From the NCBI GenBank assembly GCA_016710165.1, contig JADJLJ010000005.1:1-64000 (forward strand): a stretch of 64,000 nucleotides of DNA, read 5' to 3'. How positions within the stretch are numbered: position 1 is the first letter of the stretch; every line of letters begins with the position of its first letter. Position numbers and translations under genes: made by a program. Source of the stretch: Chitinophagaceae bacterium (GTDB lineage Bacteria; Bacteroidota; Bacteroidia; Chitinophagales; Chitinophagaceae). Below the pieces are notes generated by a model. The model saw nothing but the letters and a program-made list of their open reading frames with translations, did no database searches and was not told the origin of the DNA. Positions 1-7,564 of the stretch are shown in pieces.

Positions 1-80
1 AATTCACCAGTAACATTGCTTTTGACAGGCCATACCTGGTAACCTTGCTGAATAATCTGATCCGGTTGTATAAAAAATAG
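1..80 (+). CDS. C-terminal fragment of an unidentified protein, cut by the window edge
   Basis: An open frame enters from the left edge (first full codon at 3) and stops with TAG at 78-80. The 25 visible residues end in DRPYLVTLLNNLIRLYKK, a hydrophobic and basic tail. They read like the end of a structured domain, but there is too little to name a family. I see no start in the window. Confidence 0.4.
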   Translation, partial: FTSNIAFDRPYLVTLLNNLIRLYKK

Positions 81-103
81 CAATCAGCCGTTACCGGGAA
101 TTT

Positions 104-173
104 CCACAGATTTATACGGATCATTTTCACAGATGACCACAGAAAATCTGTGCAAATCCGTGTAAATCTGTGG
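104..173. repeat. Imperfect inverted repeat (AATCCGTGTAAATCTGTGG type)
   Basis: The arm at 104-121 (CCACAGATTTATACGGAT) matches the reverse complement of 156-173 at 17 of 18 positions. The loop repeats the ACAGAT motif. It lies just downstream of the gene ending at 80 and could act as a 3' hairpin. There is no T tract that would make it a clear intrinsic terminator. Confidence 0.65.
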
Positions 174-231
174 TTGAAAAAAAGTTGCTGGCCGGAGGCC
201 ATACAACGGGGGCGGCATAGAGGTATTTTTA

Positions 232-520
232 TCAGCTGAATGTTTTCAATATCGCCAGACCTTCCTTCCATTCTTTATGCCCGAGGCGGTATTGATGTGC
301 CCGGCATTACCGATATTGATGAATCGCTGCCCCAGTAAGACGCAAAATATTCAGCCCGTTCCAATGAGACCCAGGGATCATCTGCACTGGCAACCACGAT
401 GGTCTTGAAATGGATCTTCTCCACCGGGATAGGGGCAAAGCCTGTTGCGGGAAAAGTATATTGAGGCGCTTCCAGGTCGCTGGGAGCCAGTAATGCCCCT
501 TTTTCATGGGGATGCGTATC
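232..520 (-). pseudogene. Remnant of an RBBP9/YdeN-family alpha/beta hydrolase
   Basis: Read on the minus strand in three successive frames, this segment gives family hallmarks in order: GALLAPSDLEAP, then DDPWVSLERAEYF, then after a shift NIGNAGHINTASG (the end with the catalytic His), then after a second shift HKEWKEGLAILKTFS and a stop. Restoring one T near 322 and one G near 281 joins the pieces. The N-terminal half with the nucleophile serine (GHSLG region) is absent upstream, where a stop precedes the first recognisable codon. The two shifts could be sequencing errors, but the missing half points to a real remnant. Confidence 0.7.
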
Positions 521-613
521 TTAAGTTTTAGCCTTTGAACGATCGTGCATGCGTATAAATGTACTGAATAACAAAGCCCACCGGCAGGGTGGGCTGAAGA
601 ATTCAGTTATGGC

Positions 614-773
614 TCAATTGCAAATGCAACCTGGCCTGTTGGGGCATTTTGTTTTTGTACGTTCTTTTTTCTGAACCGGTTTTTTAGTCTTAGTATTTCT
701 TTTTCCACCATCTGCATAGGCTATGCCGGCTGACATAATAACCAATGCAAGGGTGCTCAACAATATTTTTCAT
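614..773 (-). pseudogene. Small secreted protein gene (about 52 aa) with a broken start
   Basis: From an ATG at 773 the frame is off by one. The next frame reads KILLSTLALVIMSAGIAYADG, then a Lys/Thr-rich stretch (KRNTKTKKPVQ) and a Cys-containing tail ending CPNRPGCICN. This is a classic Sec signal peptide followed by a tiny basic protein. The break falls in the run of A directly after the ATG (five A where four or seven would restore the frame). A TTG start inside the run of Leu codons is possible but would shorten the signal. Function unknown. Confidence 0.5.
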
Positions 774-978
774 TTGAATTGCTTTACTGGTTTTGATCTG
801 CGATCTCAAATATATGGATCTTTTTAATAGTAGGATCAGGGGGTTTGTGCACCATCGGGGCGGAGGTGGTTCTTCCGCCCGGTGGCGGCCAGGAGCAGTG
901 GAATTCCTTCTGGTCCTTTGTTTGCATTTCCATTGTGTTCTTTGCGGTTCGATCCTTAACCTTGATTAAAGAAAGTTA

Positions 979-1172
979 ACCGCAAAGGGCGCAAAGTGGT
1001 TCCTGACCATGTCTCTGCTTTGTTCAAAAGCCGGGGCGTAATATAGTTGGAATTGTTCTGTTTCGTGCGCCACGAACCGGGGCGGAGCCGAAGGGTAACC
1101 ACAAAGGGCGCAAAGTTTTTTCCGCAAAGGGCGCAAAGTGCTTCCTGACCATGGCTGCTGTTTTCACGAACC
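979..1172. repeat. Dispersed GCGCAAAG / TTCCTGACCATG repeat, first cluster
   Basis: Two copies of the composite unit lie at about 979-1012 and 1120-1172. The fuller copy runs CGCAAAGGGCGCAAAG, TTCCTGACCATGGCTGCTG, TTCACGAACC. A third copy is at 2840-2892. The unit is non-coding in all frames. Confidence 0.6.
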
Positions 1173-1348
1173 AGGGCGGAAGCAATATACAGGTAATATA
1201 GAGTCGTGCAGTTAACATGCAGTTTACCTTAGTTACTTGCTTATTGCTCCGAAGGATGCGCAATGGAATATGCTGCTAAAAGAGGAAATAATGGTCAACA
1301 TGCACTGTTACGGAGGCCCTGGTTGATGGGTCACCGACCAGTCGGTAG

Positions 1349-1430
1349 CGATTAAAACGATGTAAAACGATTGAAACGATGTAAAACGATTGAAAACGGC
1401 AAAAACGGTATAAAACGGCTAAAAACGGTC
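1349..1430. repeat. Low-complexity tandem array (AAAACGAT / AAAACGG)
   Basis: The sequence cycles through ATTAAAACGATGTAAAACG-like units and then AAAACGGTAT/AAAACGGCT units of 8-10 bp, drifting along the array. It resembles the ATCGTTTAA arrays near 54.5 kb and lies just upstream of the gene at 1483. Confidence 0.55.
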
Positions 1431-1482
1431 GATTTCGGCAACTTATTTGGAAAGCCCCCCTTGGGGATCGTATGTTTGAAGC

Positions 1483-1985
1483 ATGGCTAAGAAGAAAAAA
1501 CTATACCGCCGCATACCATACCTCCCTTCTCACTCACCCTTATCCGTGGGGCAATAGGAAAGGAGTTTGTGATCAAGCATTACAGCTATGGTGCTATCCG
1601 GACCAGGTACCCGGATATGACCCGTATCATTGCTTCGGCAAAGCAACGCAAATGCCGCAACCTTTTTAAAGAAGCGGTGGAATATGCAAAGCAGGTGATA
1701 GCTGATCCGGTAGAAAAAGCGGCCTGGCAAAAAAGACTCCGCAGGCGCAACGGGGTATTTAATGCTGCCGTTAAGTTCTATATGCTGAAAGAGAAACGGG
1801 ATAAGGAACGTGCAAAGATGATGACGGACACGCTGCTCTGGCTGGCATTTAAAAATGCAACGGCGCAGGAAATGGCAGAGGAGCAAAGGGGCTACAGCAA
1901 TCCGGCGAACGAACAACTGCCCAAAGTAATTTCGCTCCGGCCGGTGGAGATACGAAACCGGGGTGATGGGCTTAGCGGTAATTGA
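1483..1985 (+). CDS. Conserved small basic protein of unknown function, frameshifted near its start
   Basis: The intact part starts at a GTG (1569) and encodes about 138 residues rich in Arg/Lys (RRRNGVFNAAVKFYMLKEK), probably all helical. The reading can be extended: an ATG at 1483 gives MAKKKKLYRRIPYLPSHSPLSVG, and one extra G in the GGGG run at 1547-1550 would continue it into AIGKEFVIKHYSYG without a stop. I therefore think the true protein is about 167 aa and starts at 1483. The basic N-terminus suggests nucleic-acid binding, which is inference only. I recall similar proteins in Bacteroidota but know no function. Confidence 0.6.
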
Positions 1986-2119
1986 TCCCGGTCGGTGAAG
2001 ACACCGACCAGGGCGATAAGTCTGTACACATATTCAATGATCAATGTTCAGATTTCAATTTTCAGGTCTTCGTCCTGGCTACTGCCTTCACGAACCGGTT
2101 CGGACAACACTATTCTATA

Positions 2120-2569
2120 CTATGTTAGGCCTGTTTGCCTGGCAGTCATAAAATCTGCGTAATATAATTTTATTGTCAAAGTCGAGTCAGGAGACACATT
2201 TGGCGGGTATGATCTGCGCTTTACCAGACCAGGCTTTGCAATAAGATAACGTATTTCTCCTTCCTGCATTCCCCTTAGTCCTTCGTCAACAGCATTTGTT
2301 GCTTGATTCCCACCAATCAATACTTTCACAGGATTACCTGAATTTTCGTTTGAATATAATACCGTACCGTCTAAATACGAGGTTGTCTCACGAATCAAAA
2401 CTTCCTGTCCAACCTTTGCTTTTTGGCCATTACCATTTTTAAGAATTTTATATTTAAGTCCTGTTTCGGTGGTTATATAGCCGTCGTCTGAATGTGATGT
2501 TGTCAGTCTATTTTGACTGGAGCAACTTAAAAACCAATAGGAACTGAATAGAATTAAAAAATACCGCAT
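2120..2569 (-). CDS. FKBP-type peptidyl-prolyl isomerase-like lipoprotein
   Basis: 149 residues. The N-terminus (MRYFLILFSSYWFLSCSS) is a lipoprotein signal with a lipobox Cys near residue 16. The rest fits the FKBP fold: TETGLKYKILKNGNG, then a chain close to the usual VxVxYTGxLxDGT (here VLIRETTSYLDGTVLY), then GLRGMQEGEIRYLIAKP. The usual active-site Tyr/Asp pattern is only partly kept, so it may be a binding or chaperone domain rather than an efficient isomerase. It would be exported to the periplasm or outer membrane. It stands alone. Confidence 0.75.
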   Translation of the reverse strand: MRYFLILFSSYWFLSCSSQNRLTTSHSDDGYITTETGLKYKILKNGNGQKAKVGQEVLIRETTSYLDGTVLYSNENSGNPVKVLIGGNQATNAVDEGLRGMQEGEIRYLIAKPGLVKRRSYPPNVSPDSTLTIKLYYADFMTARQTGLT

Positions 2570-2779
2570 TTTCTTTGTTTTGTTATTAAAAAGAAATTAT
2601 TTCTGTCATTTTGTATTTCTGCCAACTCCGGAATATACGGGAGTTTTGTATTAAAAAATTTCGCAAATACAAATAGTACCCCGACCTGGTTCTGCACAGG
2701 TAACATAATCGTTCTGGTTCGTGCGTCAGGAACCGGGACGGGAATTTCCTTTGCGTTCTTTGTGTGCATTTCCTCTGCG

Positions 2780-2892
2780 GTCTTTGCGGTTTCTTGTCCT
2801 GAGCGTAGCCGAAGGGTAACCGCAGGAGGGCGCAAAGTTTTTCGCAAAGCACGCAAAGGGGTTCCTGACCATGGCTGCTGTCTTCACGAACC
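2780..2892. repeat. Dispersed repeat mosaic, second cluster, in the 2570-2912 gap
   Basis: This gap between the FKBP lipoprotein and DUF2200 genes holds TCTTTGCGG direct repeats, a TCCTGAGCGTAGCCGAAGG element (2797-2815; the same core as at 12931 and 13432) and another GCGCAAAG plus TTCCTGACCATGGCTGCTG plus TTCACGAACC unit. The small frames across it arise from the repeats and have no protein-like composition. Confidence 0.6.
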
Positions 2893-2912
2893 TTTAGGAA
2901 TTTACCAACACC

Positions 2913-3278
2913 CTACGAGCCACGCAGGATCTTCTCCATCTTCCTGCCCTTGGCCAACTCATCCACTAACTTATCCAGGTACCTGACCTGCTGCGTCAAA
3001 GGATCCTCAATTTCCTCCACACGATACCCGCAGATCACCCCGGTGATGAGGTGTACATTGGGGTTTAGCGAAGCATGTTTGAAGAATATTTCAAAACTTA
3101 CATTTTCTTTTATCAGTTCCTGCAGTTTCCTGTAATTGAAACCAGTTAACCACTCTATTACCTGCTGCAATTCTTCCTTTGTTCTGCCCTTCTTCTCCAC
3201 TTTTGCGAGATACATGGGATAGACCGAGGCGAAGCTCATTTTTGCGATACGCTGGTTGGTTGTGCTGGAATTGTTCAT
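2913..3278 (-). CDS. DUF2200 family protein
   Basis: From the ATG at 3278 the product is about 121 residues. It shows the family pattern MSFASVYPMYLAKVEKKGRTKEE, WLTGF, FFKHASLNPN, ITGVICGYRVEEIEDPL and RYLDKLVDELAKGR. It is a small cytoplasmic protein without a signal peptide and of unknown function. An ATG seven codons upstream (3299) is also open, but homologues I know begin close to the RI-x-MSFASVYP motif. Confidence 0.8.
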   Translation of the reverse strand: MNNSSTTNQRIAKMSFASVYPMYLAKVEKKGRTKEELQQVIEWLTGFNYRKLQELIKENVSFEIFFKHASLNPNVHLITGVICGYRVEEIEDPLTQQVRYLDKLVDELAKGRKMEKILRGS

Positions 3279-3454
3279 AGCTTGTATTATTGTGTTCAAC
3301 CCTGGTTAATGTTTTCACCGGCGGCAACCAGCAACCAATGAAGAAGGATGCTGGTGATCATTCCGGTTTGAGTTCCAGGAACGGGGGTGGGGGGCAAAAT
3401 TTATTTATTTTTTTACACAGTTCATGTTAGCCTTTGGTTGGTTTGCAGATTTTA

Positions 3455-3958
3455 CTACGTAAGCCGTAGCACCATTTGGTCTTCTGCAAAATAGTTACCA
3501 TTCCATTTTATTGAATTCTGCTCAGTCCCATATTTTTCAAAACCAAATTTTTCATAAAGTTGTTTTGCCCTTAAATTACCGGTTAGTACAATCAAATTAA
3601 TTTGTTCAATACCCGGGATGGTTTTTGCCCGTTTAATGATCTCCTCAAGTAATTGTCTTGCAATTCCTTGTCCACGAAATTCTTTTGAAACATACATTGT
3701 GAACAAGATTCCCTTGTGCCGTAATTTTTCTCTATCCTCTCCGTCACGGGCAAAACTTGCTACGCCGGCTAAAACATTTTTTGCATAGGCTCCAAGAGTA
3801 AAGCTGTCAGTTCTGTCCTTTGTGGGAAATGGTGCGTTCAGGTTATCCCTGGGTGTAATAAGGAGGGTTTCCTCATCACTTTGAAGTCCGATAGCTAAGA
3901 ACATTTTGTACTCCTCAATTTGTGCGGATGAAATTTCTTTTATTTTTATGCTGTCCAT
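3455..3958 (-). CDS. GNAT-family N-acetyltransferase
   Basis: 167 residues. The acetyl-CoA-binding motif A is clear: FTMYVSKEFRGQGIARQLLEEII at about residues 86-108 (Q/R-x-x-G-x-A type), followed by INLIVLTGNLRAKQLYEKFGFEKYG, the usual strand-helix-strand of the C-terminal half. The substrate cannot be predicted. It is cytoplasmic and single-gene, with about 100 bp of A/T-rich DNA between it and the upstream membrane-protein gene. Confidence 0.85.
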   Translation of the reverse strand: MDSIKIKEISSAQIEEYKMFLAIGLQSDEETLLITPRDNLNAPFPTKDRTDSFTLGAYAKNVLAGVASFARDGEDREKLRHKGILFTMYVSKEFRGQGIARQLLEEIIKRAKTIPGIEQINLIVLTGNLRAKQLYEKFGFEKYGTEQNSIKWNGNYFAEDQMVLRLT

Positions 3959-4068
3959 TTTAATTTTGTGTATCGTGTTTTTACAATGACCGGTAACGTT
4001 CGAGACCTTTAGTGCAGTTGGGGAACAAAAAATTATTTTAAACGTGTTTTATTTCGAATTGAACTCTC

Positions 4069-4803
4069 CTATTTATACAAATTATTTACAACAAAATTTC
4101 CGAAAGCTTGCCAAACATCTGAATAACGGGCATGATACACTAAGTCAGAAAACAGGAAAGCTGTTAACACAATTAAATTAGGTGTCCAATTTTTCTTTTT
4201 TGTAAAGTCGCTTAAAAAAAAGGTAGCAGCCAGTGCGGTTTTAAAGTATAAAACAATGGGAAGTATATTAGTTGCTCCTATATCTGGAAAATAACTAATC
4301 ATGATTCTGTTCATTGATGGACCAATCATGATTATCGCAGTACCAATTATGAACCGCATGTGCCAATATGTATTTTTTCTAAAGTAGATTGCTAATGAAT
4401 AAAAAAGTACAAACATGAATAGTTGCATCCATGTTATTGACTGAATTGCCATAACATCAATGGAATCTTTTTTAAGTATTCCGGTTTGATAATTCTGCTT
4501 TGCAATAAGAAACATAGAAAAAACAATCAATGGTGCAATTAAATAAGTCAACCTTCCCAAAAAATGATGTACTGTATATTTCCTCTTATAAATCAATATT
4601 GGCTGTAAAACAAGTAGGAAAACCCAAGAAGCCATTAATGCTCCATGAATATGGTGTACCCAAGAAAATCCGGTAAATTCCGGAATATGTTTTAAATAAG
4701 TAGCATGAAACCCAATGTGTACAATTATAAACATAAGTATCATTCCAGCAATGATTGTCTTAATCTTAATTTGTTTTGGATGGTTTATGTCGTCTTGTTG
4801 CAT
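4069..4803 (-). CDS. Multi-pass membrane protein of unknown function
   Basis: 244 residues with about seven predicted membrane helices (for example IIAGMILMFIIVHIGF, LMASWVFLLVLQPILI, YLIAPLIVFSMFLIA, WMQLFMFVLFYSLAIYF). His residues near helix ends (HHIHG, HHFLGRLTY, WHMRF) are arranged as in some haem- or metal-binding membrane proteins, but I cannot assign a family. ATG at 4803. The following 270 bp up to purE hold no gene I can support. Confidence 0.7.
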   Translation of the reverse strand: MQQDDINHPKQIKIKTIIAGMILMFIIVHIGFHATYLKHIPEFTGFSWVHHIHGALMASWVFLLVLQPILIYKRKYTVHHFLGRLTYLIAPLIVFSMFLIAKQNYQTGILKKDSIDVMAIQSITWMQLFMFVLFYSLAIYFRKNTYWHMRFIIGTAIIMIGPSMNRIMISYFPDIGATNILPIVLYFKTALAATFFLSDFTKKKNWTPNLIVLTAFLFSDLVYHARYSDVWQAFGNFVVNNLYK

Positions 4804-5070
4804 TGTTGATAGAAGGTAAATGGTTTTGGAGTTGAAAAACGTTTTTAATTATTATTTGACCATTTAAAGTTTTGGTATAAAAAGTATTTCAAGCCGGAGG
4901 CTGTGTAGAAGAGCCTTGCCTGCAACATTAGTATTTATGTAATCATACGCAGTATCCCGTTTAAATCAACCATTGATTTTCAGCGAACTGGTATTATACA
5001 TTTTGTATGACTTATTGCTCCAATGCAAAATCAGGAACCACGGATATTATCCATTCAGCCTCATTTATCA

Positions 5071-5640
5071 TCAGTCAAACTCATTCCGGAAGCCGAGTGT
5101 CTTCACATTCTTCACGCTCTCCATCACAATATCGTCCTGGTATTCTTTGAAGGCTTCCAGTTTACCGGCAATGGACGTGTCGTGCAGGGCCAGTATCTGT
5201 GCGGCAAGGATGCCTGCATTTTTGGCGCCGTTGAGGGCAACGGTAGCCACGGGTACGCCATAAGGCATTTGTACAATGGAGAGCATGGAATCCCAGCCGT
5301 CGATGCTGTTGGAGGATTTAACGGGTACGCCGATCACGGGCAGTATGGTATTCGCAGCGATCATACCAGGCAGGTGTGCGGCGCCTCCGGCGCCGGCTAT
5401 GATAACTTTCACACCCCTGTCCTTTGCCTGCTGTGCATAGTCCCGCAGGCGCTCGGGTGTGCGGTGGGCCGATACAATGGTAAGTTCCGGCTCCACTTCA
5501 AACTGGCGCAGCATCTCGGCAGCACCGTTCATGATCTCCAGGTCGCTTTCGCTTCCCATCACGATGGCTACGAGGGGGCCGACGGATAAAGGTTTGATGT
5601 TTGATGTTTGATGTTTGAGGTTTGTTGTTTGTTTGGCCAT
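5071..5640 (-). CDS. purE: PurE, N5-carboxyaminoimidazole ribonucleotide mutase
   Basis: 189 residues. It interconverts N5-CAIR and CAIR in purine synthesis, the step after PurK (encoded about 6 kb away on the same strand). Hallmarks: VAIVMGSESDLEIM (substrate phosphate binding), SAHRTPERL, AGAGGAAHLPGM, and GVPVKSS..DGWDSMLSIVQMPYGVPVATV. The N-terminus is odd: between the ATG (5640) and the conserved core lie about 20 residues (QTTNLKHQTSNIKP) encoded by a 7-bp tandem repeat. No other ATG would keep the first beta strand intact, so the repeat is probably translated. Confidence 0.95.
   Translation of the reverse strand: MAKQTTNLKHQTSNIKPLSVGPLVAIVMGSESDLEIMNGAAEMLRQFEVEPELTIVSAHRTPERLRDYAQQAKDRGVKVIIAGAGGAAHLPGMIAANTILPVIGVPVKSSNSIDGWDSMLSIVQMPYGVPVATVALNGAKNAGILAAQILALHDTSIAGKLEAFKEYQDDIVMESVKNVKTLGFRNEFD
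5593..5627. repeat. 7-bp tandem repeat (TTTGATG) inside the purE start region
   Basis: Five consecutive 7-mers: three TTTGATG, one TTTGAGG, one TTTGTTG, followed by a partial unit. They fall between the purE start codon and its conserved core. Seven is not a multiple of three, so a change of one unit would shift the frame of purE. Confidence 0.85.
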
Positions 5641-5650
5641 TACACTCTGG

Positions 5651-5781
5651 TTTTAAATTTTTGCCCTTTGGTTTTCGAAGTGTTAAGGTATGAAATAAAT
5701 GCAGAGATTTGAAGTTTGAAGTTTGAGCCATCAGACCCTGTTTTTAAATTTTTGCCCTTTGGTTTTCGAAGTGTTAAGGTA
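5651..5781. repeat. Direct duplication of the 3' end of the four-helix-bundle gene
   Basis: A 40-bp block at 5742-5781 (C-terminal codons of the gene 5731-6129) recurs without mismatch at 5651-5690, 91 bp closer to purE. The copy still translates to YLNTSKTKGQKFK-T-RV and a TAA that overlaps the purE ATG (TAATGG). Each copy is followed by ATGGC and 7-bp repeat sequence, so the duplicated unit is gene end plus repeat. Confidence 0.85.
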
Positions 5782-6129
5782 AGTGATAAATGCATAGATC
5801 TTCTTTGCGAGGATATCTGCCTTTTGATACAACGTGTTGAATACTTCCTGGCTTAAATACTTATTGTCAACACACCTGTATAGTTGCGATTTCAACTCGC
5901 CAATCTCTCCTTTTGAATAGCTGAGGGAATTAATAAACTCCAGTTTGCTTGCTCTTTCGAATCCTTCTGCAATATTGTCCATAACAGAGCCTGAACTTCC
6001 CCGGATCTGGTCCCTAAGCCGGTAATCGCTTTTTAATGGTTCAATAAAAGTTAGTGAATATATCTCTTTAGATAATGCTCTTGCAAGTTGCCATACTTCC
6101 AGATCCTCAAATTTTGTAATGGTAGCCAT
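5731..6129 (-). CDS. Four-helix-bundle protein (23S rRNA intervening-sequence protein family)
   Basis: 132 residues. The signature FEDLEVWQLARALSKEIY, RLRDQIRGSSGSVMDNIAEGFER, FINSLSYSKGEIGELKSQLYRC is typical of the IVP/S23 family first found in insertions of 23S rRNA genes and now common as free-standing chromosomal genes. The fold is a homopentameric four-helix bundle; the role is unknown. It lies upstream of purE on the same strand, and its 3' end has been duplicated into the gap before purE. Confidence 0.9.
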   Translation of the reverse strand: MATITKFEDLEVWQLARALSKEIYSLTFIEPLKSDYRLRDQIRGSSGSVMDNIAEGFERASKLEFINSLSYSKGEIGELKSQLYRCVDNKYLSQEVFNTLYQKADILAKKIYAFITYLNTSKTKGQKFKNRV

Positions 6130-6157
6130 TGGAAAAGTTATATGTAGTTAGGGTAAC

Positions 6158-6199
6158 CTCAAACCCCAAACCTCAAACCCCAAACTACAAACCACAAAC
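6158..6199. repeat. 7-bp tandem repeat (CTCAAAC / CCCAAAC)
   Basis: Six 7-mers in a row, CTCAAAC and CCCAAAC alternating and then TACAAAC and CACAAAC, between the TolC-family gene and the four-helix-bundle gene. The unit is close to the reverse complement of the TTTGAGG repeat in purE. Confidence 0.85.
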
Positions 6200-6225
6200 A
6201 ATATTCTCCCGGTGAAAATCCCCGA

Positions 6226-7551
6226 TTATCTGACCAGATCACCTTTCAGCTTCAGCAACTCCGTTTCGGCTAGTTTTGTATTATACCGTGCAGCGATCAG
6301 CCTGTCGTAGGCCAGTTCCAGGCTTTTCTGTGTTTCCCTTAATTCAAGATAGGTGGAGATGCCGAGCCGCAATCTTTCCAATGCGATGTACACATTCTCT
6401 TTTGCCAGCACGATGTTCTCTTCTTCCAGCGCCAGGGTTTTCTTTTGCAGCTCATAATCCTTATAGGCATTGGTGATGCTCAGGTCTATTTGTGCTTTTT
6501 GATTCCGGTATGTGATGTCGAGGTAATCAATATCCAGTTGCGCCTGCTGTATCTGGCGGCGGGTATTGAAGCCGTTCAGGATCGGGATGCTGATGCCGAT
6601 GCCGTAGTTGAACCCGTTGTTGCGGCTGTAGAGCGGGGTGAAGGGATTGATCACCGTCTTGTTATCGGTCTTGGAATAATTGTATGCCGAGTTGAACGTA
6701 AGGATGGGATAGCGCTCTGCTTTTCTTTCTTTCAGCGTAAGCCTGCCGATGTCGATATTCTTTTTGGTGAGTTGTAACAGCGGGTTGGTCTTTTCCACAA
6801 CGCCCAGCAGGTCGCCCAGGATGATGTCGTTTGAAAAGGTGATGGAATCAGACACTTCGTACCGGGTATTCAGTACCACGTTCATCAGCTGGTTCAGTTG
6901 TTCTTTCAACTGTTCGATCAGGGTCTGCTGTTTCAGCCTGGCCGCTTTTTGTGCATTCAGGTCAACCTTGCCCTGTAATAATTCCGGTTTGGCGCCCAGG
7001 CCCACGCTCAATCTTTTCTCCGCCACTTTCACCCGTTCTTCATTGATGCTCATCTGCTCTTCAATGGCTTTCAGCAGTTGTTTCTGGCGAACGATGTTGT
7101 AATAGTTGTTGATCACATCGGCAACGGTGGTAACCATCTGGTTCCGGATGTTCAGTTCACCCAGTTTCACGAACTCGGCCAGTTTATCTTTTGTGGCAAA
7201 CATCTTAAACCCATCGAACAGGGTCCAGTTAAGCTGCACCGAGCCGGAGAGGTTGTTGGAACGGATGGCCTTGCTTTCCCGCTTTGAACCATCCGCCAGT
7301 TTTTGTTTCTGGTTATTGTTATTGAATACCAGTCCGCCCGTAGCATTCAGCCTTGGTAAGAAGGCGGCACGGGCATAGGAATTATCCAGTGCATAAGAAC
7401 TGGAGTCGTTGCGCAGCAATTGGATGTCGAAATTATTTTCCAGTGCTGCCGTGATGGCCTGTTCCACCGATAATTTCTCCTGTGAAAATGCCGGCAGGTA
7501 TCCCAGGAGGATAAAAAGATACAGGACCGTTATTTTAAAGCGATTCTTCAT
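6226..7551 (-). CDS. TolC-family outer membrane efflux protein
   Basis: 441 residues with a signal peptide (MKNRFKITVLYLFILLGYLPAFSQ). The two-fold repeated outer membrane efflux pattern is visible: LSVEQAITAALENNFDIQL near the start, long alpha-helical stretches (KLAEFVKLGELNIRNQM, EKRLSVGLGAKPELLQGKVDLNAQ), GIGISIPILNGFNTRRQIQQAQ and a final ERLRLGISTYLELRETQKSLE. It forms the outer membrane channel for the RND pump and adaptor encoded directly upstream on the same strand, 13 bp from the pump gene, so the three form one operon. Confidence 0.93.
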   Translation of the reverse strand: MKNRFKITVLYLFILLGYLPAFSQEKLSVEQAITAALENNFDIQLLRNDSSSYALDNSYARAAFLPRLNATGGLVFNNNNQKQKLADGSKRESKAIRSNNLSGSVQLNWTLFDGFKMFATKDKLAEFVKLGELNIRNQMVTTVADVINNYYNIVRQKQLLKAIEEQMSINEERVKVAEKRLSVGLGAKPELLQGKVDLNAQKAARLKQQTLIEQLKEQLNQLMNVVLNTRYEVSDSITFSNDIILGDLLGVVEKTNPLLQLTKKNIDIGRLTLKERKAERYPILTFNSAYNYSKTDNKTVINPFTPLYSRNNGFNYGIGISIPILNGFNTRRQIQQAQLDIDYLDITYRNQKAQIDLSITNAYKDYELQKKTLALEEENIVLAKENVYIALERLRLGISTYLELRETQKSLELAYDRLIAARYNTKLAETELLKLKGDLVR

Positions 7552-7564
7552 TTAAAACATTTTA

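Larger units (their letters stand above)
774..1482. other. Gene-free repeat-rich stretch
   Basis: No credible gene is visible. Short frames here are made of repeats. The stretch holds several copies of CGCAAAGGGCGCAAAG (about 980-995, 1101-1115 and 1123-1138), two followed by TTCCTGACCATG and a degenerate TTCACGAACC-GGGCGG motif. A low-complexity ACGAT/AAAACGG array follows. The same mosaic recurs at 2780-2892. Confidence 0.6.

Noticed and set aside
307..507. A 66-codon minus-strand frame
   Set aside because: It is out of frame with the RBBP9-like remnant that the same DNA encodes; composition is Trp/Arg/Pro-rich and unlike a real protein.
1024..1263. A 79-codon minus-strand frame
   Set aside because: It runs through the GCGCAAAG/TTCACGAACC repeats and has no family resemblance.
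2554..2856. Two overlapping minus-strand frames of 88-100 codons
   Set aside because: Both are repeat-derived and overlap in different frames.
5023..5589. A 188-codon plus-strand frame opposite purE
   Set aside because: Antisense shadow of a clearly coding purE.
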